Of a DNA stretch of 40,110 bases, positions 10,401 through 20,446 are shown piece after piece (position 1 is the first letter of the stretch; each line of letters starts with the position of its first letter). The notes under the pieces were generated by a model. It worked only from the letters and a program-made list of their open reading frames with translations. It was not told the origin of the DNA and searched no databases. The translations under genes and the position numbers were made by a program. The stretch comes from Verrucomicrobiota bacterium (GTDB taxonomy: Bacteria > Verrucomicrobiota > Verrucomicrobiia > Opitutales > Opitutaceae), in NCBI GenBank assembly GCA_023457035.1, contig JAEWNN010000018.1, forward strand, positions 1 to 40,110, given 5' to 3'.

Positions 10401-11766
10401 CCGGACTGTTCGTCGTCGAGTCATTCCCCAGCCGGCCGGAGCCATTGTTTCCCCACGCCGCGACCGTGCCATCGTTGCACAGTGCCAGCGAGTGCGAGCC
10501 TCCGGCCGACACCGCCACCACCGACTTCCCGGAAAGGGCGCTCGCCGTGCTCACCGCCACCGGCACCAGGCTCGTGGTCGTCGTAGCGTTGCCCAGCGGG
10601 CCAGAGGCGTTGAATCCCCAAGCCGCCACCGTGCCGTCGCTGCACAACGCCAGCGAGTGCATATCCCCCGCGGACACCGCCACCACCTTCTTTCCGGACA
10701 AAGCACTCGTCCCGCTCGCCGTACTCACCGTCACCGGCACCGGGCTTGAGGTCATCATAGCGTTGCCCAGCTGGCCGTAATCGTTCCGTCCCCACGCGGT
10801 CACCGTGCCGTCGCTGCACAACGCCAGCGAGTAGGAGCCTCCGGCCGCCACCGCCACCACCGTCTTCCCGGCAAGGGCTCCGATGCCGAGCACCGTCACC
10901 GGCACCGTGCTGTCGGTCGTCGAGTTGTTTCCCAGCTGGCCGTTGCCATTGAAGCCCCAGGCCACCACGGTACCGTCGCTGCACAGCGCCAGTGAATGCC
11001 GGTTTCCGGCCGACACCGCCACCACCGTCTTCCCGGCGAGCGCGCTCGTCCCGCTGTCCGTGTTCACCGCCACCGGCACCAGGCTTCCATCCGTCGAATT
11101 GTTCCCCAGCTGGCCACTCATATTGCTTCCCCAAGCCGCCACGGTGCCGTCGCTGCACAACGCCAGCGAGTGCTGGTATCCGGCCGACACCGCCACCACC
11201 GTCTTTCCGGCGAGCGCTCCGGTGACGAGCACGTCCACCGGCACTGGGCTTCCATCCGTCAAATTGTTCCCGAGTTGGCCGTACCAGTTGTCGCCCCACG
11301 CCACCGGCACGGAAGCGCCCGTGTGCGTGTACGGCTGGCCAAGCGTGAAGCCACCGGCCAGCGGAAGGTCATCGAGACCGCCGATGATGTCCGTGCCGCT
11401 GGCGTTGACGTCCAGCCGCAACGTGCCGGTGCCCGACACGCCCGTCGCCGTCACGATGTACTCCGCCGCCGAACTGCCGGCCGCGACGCTGGAAAGCGTG
11501 CCCGTCGCCGAGCCGTCGACCGGGGTCAGCGTGAAGTCGGAGCTATCCACGCCCGTCACATACGCGTTGAAGGTCACCCGCCACGTCAGGGTGTTGGCCG
11601 TCGTCACCGGTCCGGGCTGCAACCGGGCGATCGAGGTCACCACCGGTGGAACATAGATGATGGCCCAAGCGGGGGGCACCATGGAAAGCGCCAACAGGGT
11701 CGCCACGCCGAGCCGGCGGGCAGCACGCAGAACGATCGAGGGGAGGCAGTGGGGAGCCGGTTTCAT
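7429..11766 (-). CDS. Giant exported protein: RCC1 propeller, Ig-like/FN3 modules, beta-helix, GlyGly-CTERM-like tail
   Basis: Read from ATG 11766 (1445 residues), which yields a signal peptide ending PPAWA; upstream in-frame residues come from repeat DNA. After an N-terminal Ig-like domain come seven RCC1-type repeats (each AWGxNxxGQLGN ... VVAVSAGxxHSLALCSDGTV), exactly enough for one seven-bladed propeller (about 10.13-11.31 kb). Next is a region with two nearly identical 85-residue PETTLDTTPANPS modules, another Ig-like module and a fibronectin type III domain (TGYRILRNGTAI). A right-handed parallel beta-helix follows, with choice-of-anchor-like repeats ending in DLGADEY, then a second FN3 domain. 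The end is a Gly-rich stretch, a hydrophobic helix and RRRFVRR, like a GlyGly-CTERM sorting tail. It is probably a cell-surface adhesin or structural protein. Its substrate or partner is unknown. Confidence 0.85.
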   Translation of the reverse strand: MKPAPHCLPSIVLRAARRLGVATLLALSMVPPAWAIIYVPPVVTSIARLQPGPVTTANTLTWRVTFNAYVTGVDSSDFTLTPVDGSATGTLSSVAAGSSAAEYIVTATGVSGTGTLRLDVNASGTDIIGGLDDLPLAGGFTLGQPYTHTGASVPVAWGDNWYGQLGNNLTDGSPVPVDVLVTGALAGKTVVAVSAGYQHSLALCSDGTVAAWGSNMSGQLGNNSTDGSLVPVAVNTDSGTSALAGKTVVAVSAGNRHSLALCSDGTVVAWGFNGNGQLGNNSTTDSTVPVTVLGIGALAGKTVVAVAAGGSYSLALCSDGTVTAWGRNDYGQLGNAMMTSSPVPVTVSTASGTSALSGKKVVAVSAGDMHSLALCSDGTVAAWGFNASGPLGNATTTTSLVPVAVSTASALSGKSVVAVSAGGSHSLALCNDGTVAAWGNNGSGRLGNDSTTNSPVPVAVNTASGTSALAGKTVVAVSAGLNHSLALCSDGTAVAWGYNSYGQLGNGSTTQGLVPVAVNATGSSALSGKIVSSLGTGGLAYHTLALASLPPPPPTTVTAVSGSAAGGYKAGDALNFTLTTSAAATVATTSGTPRLALTIGTATRYATYLSGSGTTSLVFRYTVQSGDTDTDGIAIASTSIDLNGGTINNASGVAIDATLPSFTLPTIVVDTTAPETTLDTTPANPSASASATFTFSSADTSVSFAASLDGAAYAAATSPATFTGLADGSHTFSVRAIDAAGNVDATPASFTWTVDTTAPETTLDTTPANPSASASATFTFSSTDTSASFAASLDGAAYAAATSPATFTGLADGSHTFSVRAIDAAGNVDATPVSFTWSVDSTAPTAPTIVSVSSASIAGTAEAGSTVRVYAGATLLGTTTADGSGDWSVAVTLADGAYSLTATATDSANNTTSTSGATTRTIDTTAPTVPTGLSGQATSPTVVALVWTASSDAGGVTGYRILRNGTAIATSAATAYSDTGLTAATAYTYTVTAYDAAGHESAQSAPATVATQSTGAQALAVGNTAELEAALTTAAANPAATYTITLAAGTYTPTAGLTISTSGLILEGRGTLSGVGLTSGALLTISGGNIALSGLTFADGAVVIAAGADDGTLDDCTFTGASLTGTACSGWTITGSSFSDTPAALTFSHADDLTFTENVILDCARALVLADVSSPIVRNNFIADNTTTGTTPAISLTDVTAAQIDNNSVYQAGTAASAIEYAGSGALGAIRNNLANRPITATGTATATLATNYTAAAAGWFRDVTAGDLHLAAFRSAVVDAGTTIAGLTVDIDGDTRPTGSGCDLGADEYQADTTAPVAPTGLAATVLSASQITLSWTASTDTAPSGVPASGVAGYRIYRNGTAIGTSTTASYADTGLSAGTTYTYTVTAYDGAANESAASGAARATTTAAGATGGDSGGGGAIGLLLPAVLALLALGRRRFVRR
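9247..9756 (-). repeat. Two tandem 255-bp direct repeats inside the RCC1 protein gene
   Basis: Copies 9247-9501 and 9502-9756 differ at only scattered positions, and each encodes one 85-residue Ig-like module. The near-identity points to recent duplication or gene conversion, and the repeat is a site where copy number could change without a frameshift. Confidence 0.85.
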
Positions 11767-12381
11767 AGCGATTACAAAGCCGATCTGATCGGCACTCAAG
11801 ACGTCCAACTTCAGTAATTTGTGGATTTTTCCTCCATCAGCCGCACCGTCCTGTTCCCAGCCCCGACTGGCGCACCGATCAGCGGTCTCACCACCCTCAC
11901 ACCGCCATCCCCCGCCGACACCCCAAGCGGGACGCCCTGCACCGGCTCCAGGACCACCCGAGTCCACCCACTCGCGGCCGCCGGGCCAGGCTCGCGCACA
12001 CCCGCCAAGTCTTCGCTTTGGCAGCAGGCCACCGGCGTACCCCCGCAACCCCGCGTAGACGCGCGCCGGGACGCGGCCTTGCGGTGAAGCAACACGGCTG
12101 AGTCGTTGGAGCGGAGGATGACCACGGATCACACGGATCTCCACGGATGGGGAACTCCGGTATCCGTGCTCATCCGCGAAATCCGTGGTTCTTCCGTCTT
12201 CCTGTTCGGTTGCGGCGGAGCCACTCCGGGAAATCCGTGGTTTCAGGTTCATGCTGCTTGCGCGGCTTGAGAATTGGCCGCGGATTCCCGTTCACAGCTG
12301 AACCGCCGACCTTGCCGACGCCATTTCTGTCTGGCCTGCCGAAACACCCGCCACCGCAATCCGCGATCGCCCACCGGCCCG
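11767..12381. other. Divergent intergenic region with repeats, no gene
   Basis: This 615-nt gap lies between the RCC1 protein gene (-) and the EamA transporter (+). It contains the second ACCACGGAT repeat (12121-12189), an isolated half-copy ending AAATCCGTGGTTTCAGG near 12245, and a GC-rich stretch (about 11990-12090) that looks like decayed repeat DNA. Long frames crossing it on both strands run through these repeats and are not credible genes. I see no clear promoter. Confidence 0.6.
12121..12189. repeat. ACCACGGAT dispersed repeat, copy 2
   Basis: The 69-nt unit has ACCACGGAT...ATCCGTGGT ends and matches the copy at 6158-6225 along its whole length with few differences. Internal palindromy suggests a folded RNA or DNA hairpin. 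Confidence 0.85.
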
Positions 12382-13290
12382 ATGCTCTTCGCCTTCCTCA
12401 CCACGCTCCTCTGGTCGTTCAGCGCCATCTTCGCACGGAAGTTGGTCGTCGCACTCGGGAGCACCCTGGCCAATCTCAGCCGCCTCCTGCTCGCCACCGC
12501 CCTGCTCGCGGCGTGGGCGTTCACGCTGGGCCGCGGCACGGCGGGCGCCGGGTTCGGCTGGTACTTGCTGAGCGGAGTCATCGGGTTCGGGCTGGGCGAC
12601 ATCACGCTCTATTTCGCCCTCGCGCGCATCGGCTCGCGGCTGACGATCCTGCTCACGCAGTGCCTGGCCGCGCCGTTGGCGATCGTGATCGAGTGGCTCT
12701 GGCTCGGCACCACGCTCACCCTGCCGCAGCTGCTCTGCGCCGCCGGTGTGCTCGCCGGCGTCTCGCTCGCGCTCCTGCCCAAGGACAACCCGCAGATCCC
12801 GCGCGCCACCCTCTGGAGCGGCATCGCCTTCGGCGTGTTCGCCGCGCTCGGCCAGGGGCTCGGCGCGGTGATCAGCCGCAAGGCCTACGCGCTCTCGCTC
12901 GCCTCGGGCGTGTCGATCGACGGCGGCACCGCGGCCTTCCAGCGCATCCTCGGCGGCTTGGTCTGCGGAGCGGCGGCGTGGTGGTGGCTGCGCCACCGGG
13001 CGGACGAGCGCCCGTGGAGCGCACTTACCACCGGGCTGCGTTCCCACCGTTTCAACCTCGCACTGCTCGCCGCCGCGCTGTGCGGTCCGGTGGTCGGCGT
13101 CGCCTGCTACCAGTGGGCGCTGGCCACGGCCCCCAGCGGCATCGTGTTGCCGATCGTGGCGCTGTGCCCGATCGCGATCATCCCGTTCAGCTGGTGGCTC
13201 GAGAACGACAATCCGAAGGCGCGTTCCCTGCTCGGCGGGGCGGCCGCGGTCGCCTGCGCGATCGCCTTGGCGCGCTTGCGCGCGGCGTGA
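12382..13290 (+). CDS. EamA/DMT-family transporter
   Basis: The 302-residue protein is read from ATG 12382, which begins directly at the first membrane helix (MLFAFLTTLLWSFSAIFARK); the upstream in-frame extension is Arg/Cys-rich and not membrane-like. About ten hydrophobic helices fall in two halves, as expected for the two EamA repeats of the drug/metabolite transporter superfamily. The half boundary is marked by PKDNPQIPRATLWSGIAFG, and Pro-rich segments near the last helices (VLPIVALCPIAIIPFSWWL) fit the family. Members export amino acids, nucleotides or toxic metabolites; the substrate here is unknown. It stands alone. Confidence 0.8.
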   Translation: MLFAFLTTLLWSFSAIFARKLVVALGSTLANLSRLLLATALLAAWAFTLGRGTAGAGFGWYLLSGVIGFGLGDITLYFALARIGSRLTILLTQCLAAPLAIVIEWLWLGTTLTLPQLLCAAGVLAGVSLALLPKDNPQIPRATLWSGIAFGVFAALGQGLGAVISRKAYALSLASGVSIDGGTAAFQRILGGLVCGAAAWWWLRHRADERPWSALTTGLRSHRFNLALLAAALCGPVVGVACYQWALATAPSGIVLPIVALCPIAIIPFSWWLENDNPKARSLLGGAAAVACAIALARLRAA

Positions 13291-13565
13291 TGCCCGCGGC
13301 TCCGGTCGGCCACCGTACGGTCAGATGCAGTACTTCGGCTCAGCGCCGCGACCACACAGGCGCGCGAGTCTCCACAGACGCCACACGGGCCGATGACCGG
13401 CCGTGGCGCCCGCCGAGCGCGCCACCGGCCCGTTCGTCCGGCCGGGATTGTCCGTACGGCGGATCCGCGGTCTTCTGCCCACGCTGCGTACCCGTTACGG
13501 ACCGACCGCACGAGGCCCGGAACGGCGCGCGGCGGGCCGACAGAGAACTCCGCGCACCACACCAC
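13291..13565. other. Intergenic region with a fragment resembling the rrf2 3' end
   Basis: This 275-nt, very GC-rich gap between two rightward genes has no credible gene. It holds a 31-nt match to the 3' end of the rrf2-type gene 1.2 kb downstream, annotated separately, and a short GGCCGATGACCGGCC palindromic stretch near 13387. Confidence 0.5.
13318..13348 (-). pseudogene. Possible remnant of a duplicated rrf2 3' end
   Basis: On the minus strand this segment reads GAEPKYCI followed by a stop. The Rrf2 protein at 14550-14963 ends GAEPMYYI followed by a stop. At DNA level 28 of 31 positions match between 13318-13348 and 14547-14577. No matching upstream Rrf2 coding sequence is recognisable, so this would be a short relic; chance or a shared hairpin element cannot be excluded. 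Confidence 0.4.
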
Positions 13566-14456
13566 ATGATCACCGGTTACTTCGCCAACGAGATCCGCCG
13601 CCTCAACCGCAACCTCGCCCGGCTCGGCCTGCTGCTGTTCGCGCTCGCCGCCCTCTGGACCGTCGCGCTGGAGCGGCCGTATTGGAGACGTCTTGTCAGC
13701 CCCACCGGGGCGGATTCCGGCGTGCGCCGCCCGGCGGAGACGACGCCCGCCCCTGCCCGGCCCGGGCGTTGGTGGCCGGTGCCGTTCGTCCCCGGAGTCC
13801 TGGCGGCGGGCGGGTTGTTCAGCCTCGGCCGTGCGCTTCGCCGCTCGATGCGCCTCGGCGTGCATCCGTTGGCGCGGACGCTCGCGCGCTCGCCGGCGGG
13901 TGTGACCCTCGAGGAGGTGGAGGCCAAACTCGACGAAGGCTGGATCGTCCGCGCCCCCATCCGCTTCGGCCTTCCTTTCATCGGCAACTGGTCCACCACC
14001 GGAAAGTACCGCCATCATTCCACGATCCGGCTCGGCCCGGGCTGGTTCTACTACGGCTGCACCCTGCAGGCCGACCTACGCGAGTTGGGCGACCTGGTCT
14101 GGTACTACCGGCAGGATGCAACGATGCGCACCCACGGGGTGAGCGTGGGCACCGCGCACCAGCTCGTCCTGCGGTTTCGCGACGGTAGCCAACTCCTGGT
14201 CTCGCTCGGCGAGACGGGGAGCCCGCTGGCCCAGCGGATCGGCAAATTCGTGCAGCACCTGCCCAATGCGGCCCCCTTCGCGGGCATGAGCGATGACGAG
14301 CGCGTCGACGTGCTCTACGCGCTCCAGCGCCTTGCCCCGTGGGCCCTCGCCGGGCCCGACGCGGCGATGGAGCGCGCCTGGCAGGATCCGAAGACCCGCA
14401 GCGGCATCCTCGCCCTCGTCGAACGCCGAAAACAAAGCCTCGGTGACCCAAGCTGA
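13566..14456 (+). CDS. Unknown two-helix membrane protein
   Basis: The 296-residue protein is read from ATG 13566. The same frame is open far upstream but that part is not credible coding. Two hydrophobic helices lie at about residues 19-37 (LARLGLLLFALAALWTVAL) and 72-92 (PFVPGVLAAGGLFSLG), with a charged Pro-rich loop between. The remaining ~200 residues look like a soluble cytoplasmic domain with aromatic-rich strands (GKYRHHSTIRLGPGWFYYG, LVWYYRQDAT, GTAHQLVLRFRDGSQLLV), perhaps PH-like, then a helical tail. I do not recognise a family with certainty. It converges on the Rrf2 regulator gene 93 nt away. Confidence 0.7.
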   Translation: MITGYFANEIRRLNRNLARLGLLLFALAALWTVALERPYWRRLVSPTGADSGVRRPAETTPAPARPGRWWPVPFVPGVLAAGGLFSLGRALRRSMRLGVHPLARTLARSPAGVTLEEVEAKLDEGWIVRAPIRFGLPFIGNWSTTGKYRHHSTIRLGPGWFYYGCTLQADLRELGDLVWYYRQDATMRTHGVSVGTAHQLVLRFRDGSQLLVSLGETGSPLAQRIGKFVQHLPNAAPFAGMSDDERVDVLYALQRLAPWALAGPDAAMERAWQDPKTRSGILALVERRKQSLGDPS

Positions 14457-14549
14457 GCGACACCGGCGGTGCTCCGCTCCAGTTGTCCGCACCCCGCCAG
14501 TCGGCCCGCCCGCCACGCGTGACACCGCCGGCCCCGGGACGCCGCGCGG

Positions 14550-14963
14550 TCAGATGTAGTACATCGGCTCGGCGCCGGAGAGCGCAAGCTTGTCGAGGGT
14601 AATCGTCCGCGCCTGCGCTTCCATCGCATCGCGCACCTCGCCCCACGCGGCCGCCACGCGGCGGCCGGACTGCCCCTGCTTGCCGGAGCCGAACTCGAGC
14701 ATCGCGCCATCGATGAGCCGGACGATGTCGAAAAGCGTGATCAACTCGGGCTGGCGGGCCAGCTTGTAGCCGCCCTGTTTGCCACGCCGGCTGGTGATCA
14801 AACCGCCCTCCCGCAGCTCACCCAGAATCTGCACCATGTAGTTCGGCGGAACGGCCTCTTCTTCCGCCATCGCCTCGATGTGGGCCAGCTCGCCCTTGGC
14901 ATGCATCCTGGCCATGTGCGCCAGCACCCGACAGGCGTATTCGACCTTTACCGAAAGTTTCAC
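14550..14963 (-). CDS. Rrf2-family transcriptional regulator
   Basis: The 137-residue protein starts at a GTG and has the Rrf2 winged-helix layout: MKLSVKVEYACRVLAHMA, then IEAMAEEEAVPPNYMVQIL as recognition region, then GLITSRRGKQGGYKLARQPELITLFDIVRLIDG as the wing and start of the dimer helix. The three closely spaced cysteines that bind the [2Fe-2S] cluster in IscR/NsrR-type members are absent; the only Cys is near the N-terminus. It therefore probably senses something else, or uses no cluster (CymR-like). It is divergent from gyrB with a 187-nt shared region holding an AT-rich palindrome, a natural place for autoregulation. Confidence 0.88.
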   Translation of the reverse strand: MKLSVKVEYACRVLAHMARMHAKGELAHIEAMAEEEAVPPNYMVQILGELREGGLITSRRGKQGGYKLARQPELITLFDIVRLIDGAMLEFGSGKQGQSGRRVAAAWGEVRDAMEAQARTITLDKLALSGAEPMYYI

Positions 14964-15001
14964 GGCGCCAATCGGTTAGCGCCCTTTCTTGGGTCGGCAA
15001 C

Positions 15002-15012
15002 CTCAAATTGAG
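15002..15012. promoter_or_regulatory. AT-rich palindrome between rrf2 and gyrB (candidate operator)
   Basis: CTCAAATTGAG is a perfect palindrome around a central base and stands out in GC-rich surroundings. It is 39 nt upstream of the rrf2 start and 139 nt upstream of gyrB. Binding by the Rrf2 protein is inferred from position only. Confidence 0.3.
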
Positions 15013-15150
15013 AGTCAACTAGGCGACAAGGCCGCTCGGCGGCGCGTTCGGCGTCGGTTTTTCCACCGGATTCGGGAACCGGCAGCACCCGAAGATTTCC
15101 TTGTTCTGCCGTCCGAAAACCGACACTTTTTTGCCCTTAAGCCATCCCTC

Positions 15151-17727
15151 ATGTCCGAATTCGCCGACCTCTCGCAGCCACCCCCGCCCCAAACGCCCAC
15201 CAGCGAGGCCTACGACGCCTCCAAACTGGGCAAACTCGAAGGGCTGGAGGCCGTTCGGAAAAAGCCCGGCATGTACATCGGCGGCACCGACGAGCGCGCG
15301 CTGCACCACTGCGTTTCCGAGGTGCTCGACAACTCCGTCGACGAACACCTCGCCGGCCACTGCAACACCATCGACGTCACCATCCATCTCGATGGCTCCA
15401 TCTCGATCCGCGACAACGGTCGCGGCATCCCCGTCGACATCCACCCGCAGTACGGCATCCCCGGCGTCGAGATGGTGCTCACCACCCTGCACTCCGGCGG
15501 TAAGTATGGACAGGGCGGCTACAAATTCTCCGGCGGCACCCACGGCGTCGGCGCCAAGTGCGTCAACGCCGTCTCCGAGTGGTTCGAGGTCGAGGTCTCG
15601 CGCAACGGCCTGGTCCACCACATGACCTTCGAGCGCGGCAAGACCACCAAGAAGCTCGAGGTCATCGGCAAGGCCAAGGGCACCGGCACCCTCATCTCCT
15701 TCAAGCCCGACCCCGAGATCTTCAAGGAGACCACCGTCTTCCGGACCGAGACCATCAGCCGCCGCCTGCGCGAACTGGCCTTCCTCAACTCCGGCCTGAA
15801 GATCAACTTCCTCGACGAGCGCCCCGCCAACCCCAAGCCCGAGACCTTTTTCTACAAGGACGGCGTCGTCGAGTTCGTGAAGCAGCTCAACGCCGGCAAG
15901 GCCGCCCTGCACCCCGCCCCCATCCGCATCTACAAGGAGACCACCACCCAGATCGACGGCAAGGACGCCGAGGTCTACGCCGAGGTCGTTCTCCAATACA
16001 ACGACTCCTTCAACGATCTGGTGTTCTGCTACACCAACACCGTCCACAATCCCGACGGCGGCACCCACCTCTCCGGCTTCCGCTCCGCCCTCACCCGCGC
16101 GATCAACCAGTTCGCCCGCGCCAACGAACTGATCAAGGAGAAGGATCCCCAGATCACCGGCGACGACGTGCGCGAAGGCCTCGCCGCCGTCATCTCCATC
16201 AAGCACAGCGACCCGAAGTTCGAGTCGCAGACCAAGGTCAAGCTGCTCTCCCCCGAGGTCGAGAGCATCGTCGGCTCGATCACCTACGAAGGCCTCATGT
16301 TCGCCTTCGAGACCACGCCGATCATCGCCAAGCGCATCCTCGAGAAATCCCTCGTGGCCGCCCGCGCCCGCGAAGCCGCCCGCAAGGCCCGCGAGACCAT
16401 CCGCAAGGGCGCCCTCTCCGGCGGCGGCCTCCCCGGCAAACTCGCCGACTGCTCCGAGCGCGACCCGTCGCTCTGCGAGATCTACCTCGTCGAGGGCGAC
16501 TCCGCCGGCGGCTCCGCGAAACAAGGACGCGATCGCCGCTTCCAGGCCATCCTCCCGCTGCGCGGCAAGGTCCTCAACGTCGAGAAGGCCCGCATCGACA
16601 AGGTTCTCGCCAACGAGGAGATCCGCACCCTCATCACCGCCTTCGGCACCGGCATCGGCGACATCGAGGGCGAGGGAGGTTTCGACGCCTCCAAGGCGCG
16701 CTACCACAAGATCATCATCATGACCGACGCCGATGTGGACGGCTCCCACATCCGCACCCTGCTGCTCACCTTCATCTACCGCCAGATGCGCGGCCTGATC
16801 GAACAGGGCTACGTCTACATCGCCCAGCCGCCGCTCTACCGCATCAAGCGCAAGAAGCGCGAGCAGTACATCGACAACGACGACCAGCTCAACCGCATCC
16901 TCCTCGAGCTCGGCTCCGAGGACATCACCCTCACCCGCCTCGCCGACCACCACGTCTTCGAACCCCAGCAGGTCGACCGCATCGTCGAGTCCCTCGCCGC
17001 CGTCGAGAAGCTCGGCGCCGGCATCACCCGCCACGGCGCCTCCCTCGTCGAGTACCTCGACCAGCAGCGCCCCGGCACCCACGAACTCCCGCGCTACGTC
17101 GCCCGTATCCGCGAAGGCAACAAGGAGAGCCACCGTTTCCTCTTCGACGAGACCGAGCGCGCCGCCTTCCTCTCCGAGATGAACGAGGCCGCCGATGCCG
17201 ACTCCGCCGGCGAGAACGGCAATGGTAATGGCAACGGCAATGGCGCCGACGGCGCCAAACCCGAAGTCGCCAGTCCCAAGTCCCAGCTTCCCGTCCGCCG
17301 CGTGAAGGTCCACGAGATCTACGAGGCCGCCGAGATCACCAAGCTGCTCAAGAACCTCGCCACCCTCGGGCTCGACATCACCCGCTTCACCCCGTCCGAG
17401 GAACCCGTCTACATTCTCACCGAGAACGCCGGCCTCAAGACCGAGGCCAAGACCCCGCTCGCCGGCCCCCTCGACATCGTCGCCCAGGCCCGCCAGCTCG
17501 GCCGCCGCGGCCTCACCATCCAGCGCTACAAGGGTCTCGGCGAAATGAACCCCGAGCAGCTCTTCGAGACCACCATGGACCCCGAGAAGCGCCGTCTCCT
17601 CCGCGTCAACATCGCCGACGCCGCCAAGGCCGACGAGATGTTCACCCTCCTCATGGGCGACGAGGTCCCGCCCCGCCGCCAGTTCATCGAGGACAACGCC
17701 CTCAACGTCCAGTTCCTGGATGTCTGA
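15151..17727 (+). CDS. gyrB: DNA gyrase subunit B
   Basis: The 858-residue ATPase subunit of DNA gyrase is read from ATG 15151; the earlier in-frame start at 14989 adds unrelated sequence. GHKL ATPase motifs are present: SEVLDNSVDEHLAGH (Glu and Asn ligands), IRDNGRGIPVD, and GGTHGVGAKCVNA forming the ATP lid. The TOPRIM domain shows LVEGDSAGGSAKQGRDRRF near residue 445 and MTDADVDGSHIRTLL near 526, with the metal-binding Glu and Asp residues. Between the TOPRIM domain and the tail motif GLTIQRYKGLGEMNPEQLFE is a ~200-residue insertion of the type seen in E. coli GyrB. That insertion contains an (NG)n linker at about residue 690-700 encoded by a hexamer simple repeat. gyrA follows directly, so the two are probably co-transcribed. 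Confidence 0.97.
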   Translation: MSEFADLSQPPPPQTPTSEAYDASKLGKLEGLEAVRKKPGMYIGGTDERALHHCVSEVLDNSVDEHLAGHCNTIDVTIHLDGSISIRDNGRGIPVDIHPQYGIPGVEMVLTTLHSGGKYGQGGYKFSGGTHGVGAKCVNAVSEWFEVEVSRNGLVHHMTFERGKTTKKLEVIGKAKGTGTLISFKPDPEIFKETTVFRTETISRRLRELAFLNSGLKINFLDERPANPKPETFFYKDGVVEFVKQLNAGKAALHPAPIRIYKETTTQIDGKDAEVYAEVVLQYNDSFNDLVFCYTNTVHNPDGGTHLSGFRSALTRAINQFARANELIKEKDPQITGDDVREGLAAVISIKHSDPKFESQTKVKLLSPEVESIVGSITYEGLMFAFETTPIIAKRILEKSLVAARAREAARKARETIRKGALSGGGLPGKLADCSERDPSLCEIYLVEGDSAGGSAKQGRDRRFQAILPLRGKVLNVEKARIDKVLANEEIRTLITAFGTGIGDIEGEGGFDASKARYHKIIIMTDADVDGSHIRTLLLTFIYRQMRGLIEQGYVYIAQPPLYRIKRKKREQYIDNDDQLNRILLELGSEDITLTRLADHHVFEPQQVDRIVESLAAVEKLGAGITRHGASLVEYLDQQRPGTHELPRYVARIREGNKESHRFLFDETERAAFLSEMNEAADADSAGENGNGNGNGNGADGAKPEVASPKSQLPVRRVKVHEIYEAAEITKLLKNLATLGLDITRFTPSEEPVYILTENAGLKTEAKTPLAGPLDIVAQARQLGRRGLTIQRYKGLGEMNPEQLFETTMDPEKRRLLRVNIADAAKADEMFTLLMGDEVPPRRQFIEDNALNVQFLDV

Positions 17728-17732
17728 TCCCA

Positions 17733-17831
17733 GTAGCGAGTAGTGAGTAGCGGGTAGCGAGCATCCGGAAACCCGCCGCCACCGCTCTTCAACTACTCAC
17801 TACCCGCTACCCGCTACTCGCTACTCACTAC
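17733..17831. repeat. Inverted arrays of GTAGYGR heptamers between gyrB and gyrA
   Basis: Left array 17733-17761 has four head-to-tail GTAGYGR units. Right array 17793-17831 has five such units in inverse orientation, 31 nt away. The RNA can form a long stem-loop with alternative registers because the units are degenerate. The right arm ends 17 nt before the gyrA GTG, so the fold could hide or expose the start. Confidence 0.9.
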
Positions 17832-17848
17832 TTCTTCCCTTTCTCCCC

Positions 17849-20442
<2,594 letters not shown>

Positions 20443-20446
<4 letters not shown>

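Noticed and set aside
11811..12125. Small minus-strand frame in the 11.8-12.1 kb gap as a separate gene
   Set aside because: It runs through repeat-derived sequence, has no start signal and no recognisable domain.
13383..13400. GCCGATGA near 13388 as another sigma-28 promoter
   Set aside because: No TAAA-like -35 lies 11 nt upstream, and the sequence is part of a GGCCGATGACCGGCC palindrome.
12147..13565. 5' part of a 769-codon frame leading into the two-helix membrane protein
   Set aside because: It overlaps the EamA transporter and begins in repeat DNA; the plausible start is the ATG at 13566.
15019..17313. 764-codon minus-strand frame across gyrB
   Set aside because: Composed of DG/LG/VD-rich antisense sequence mirroring gyrB codon bias; not a gene.
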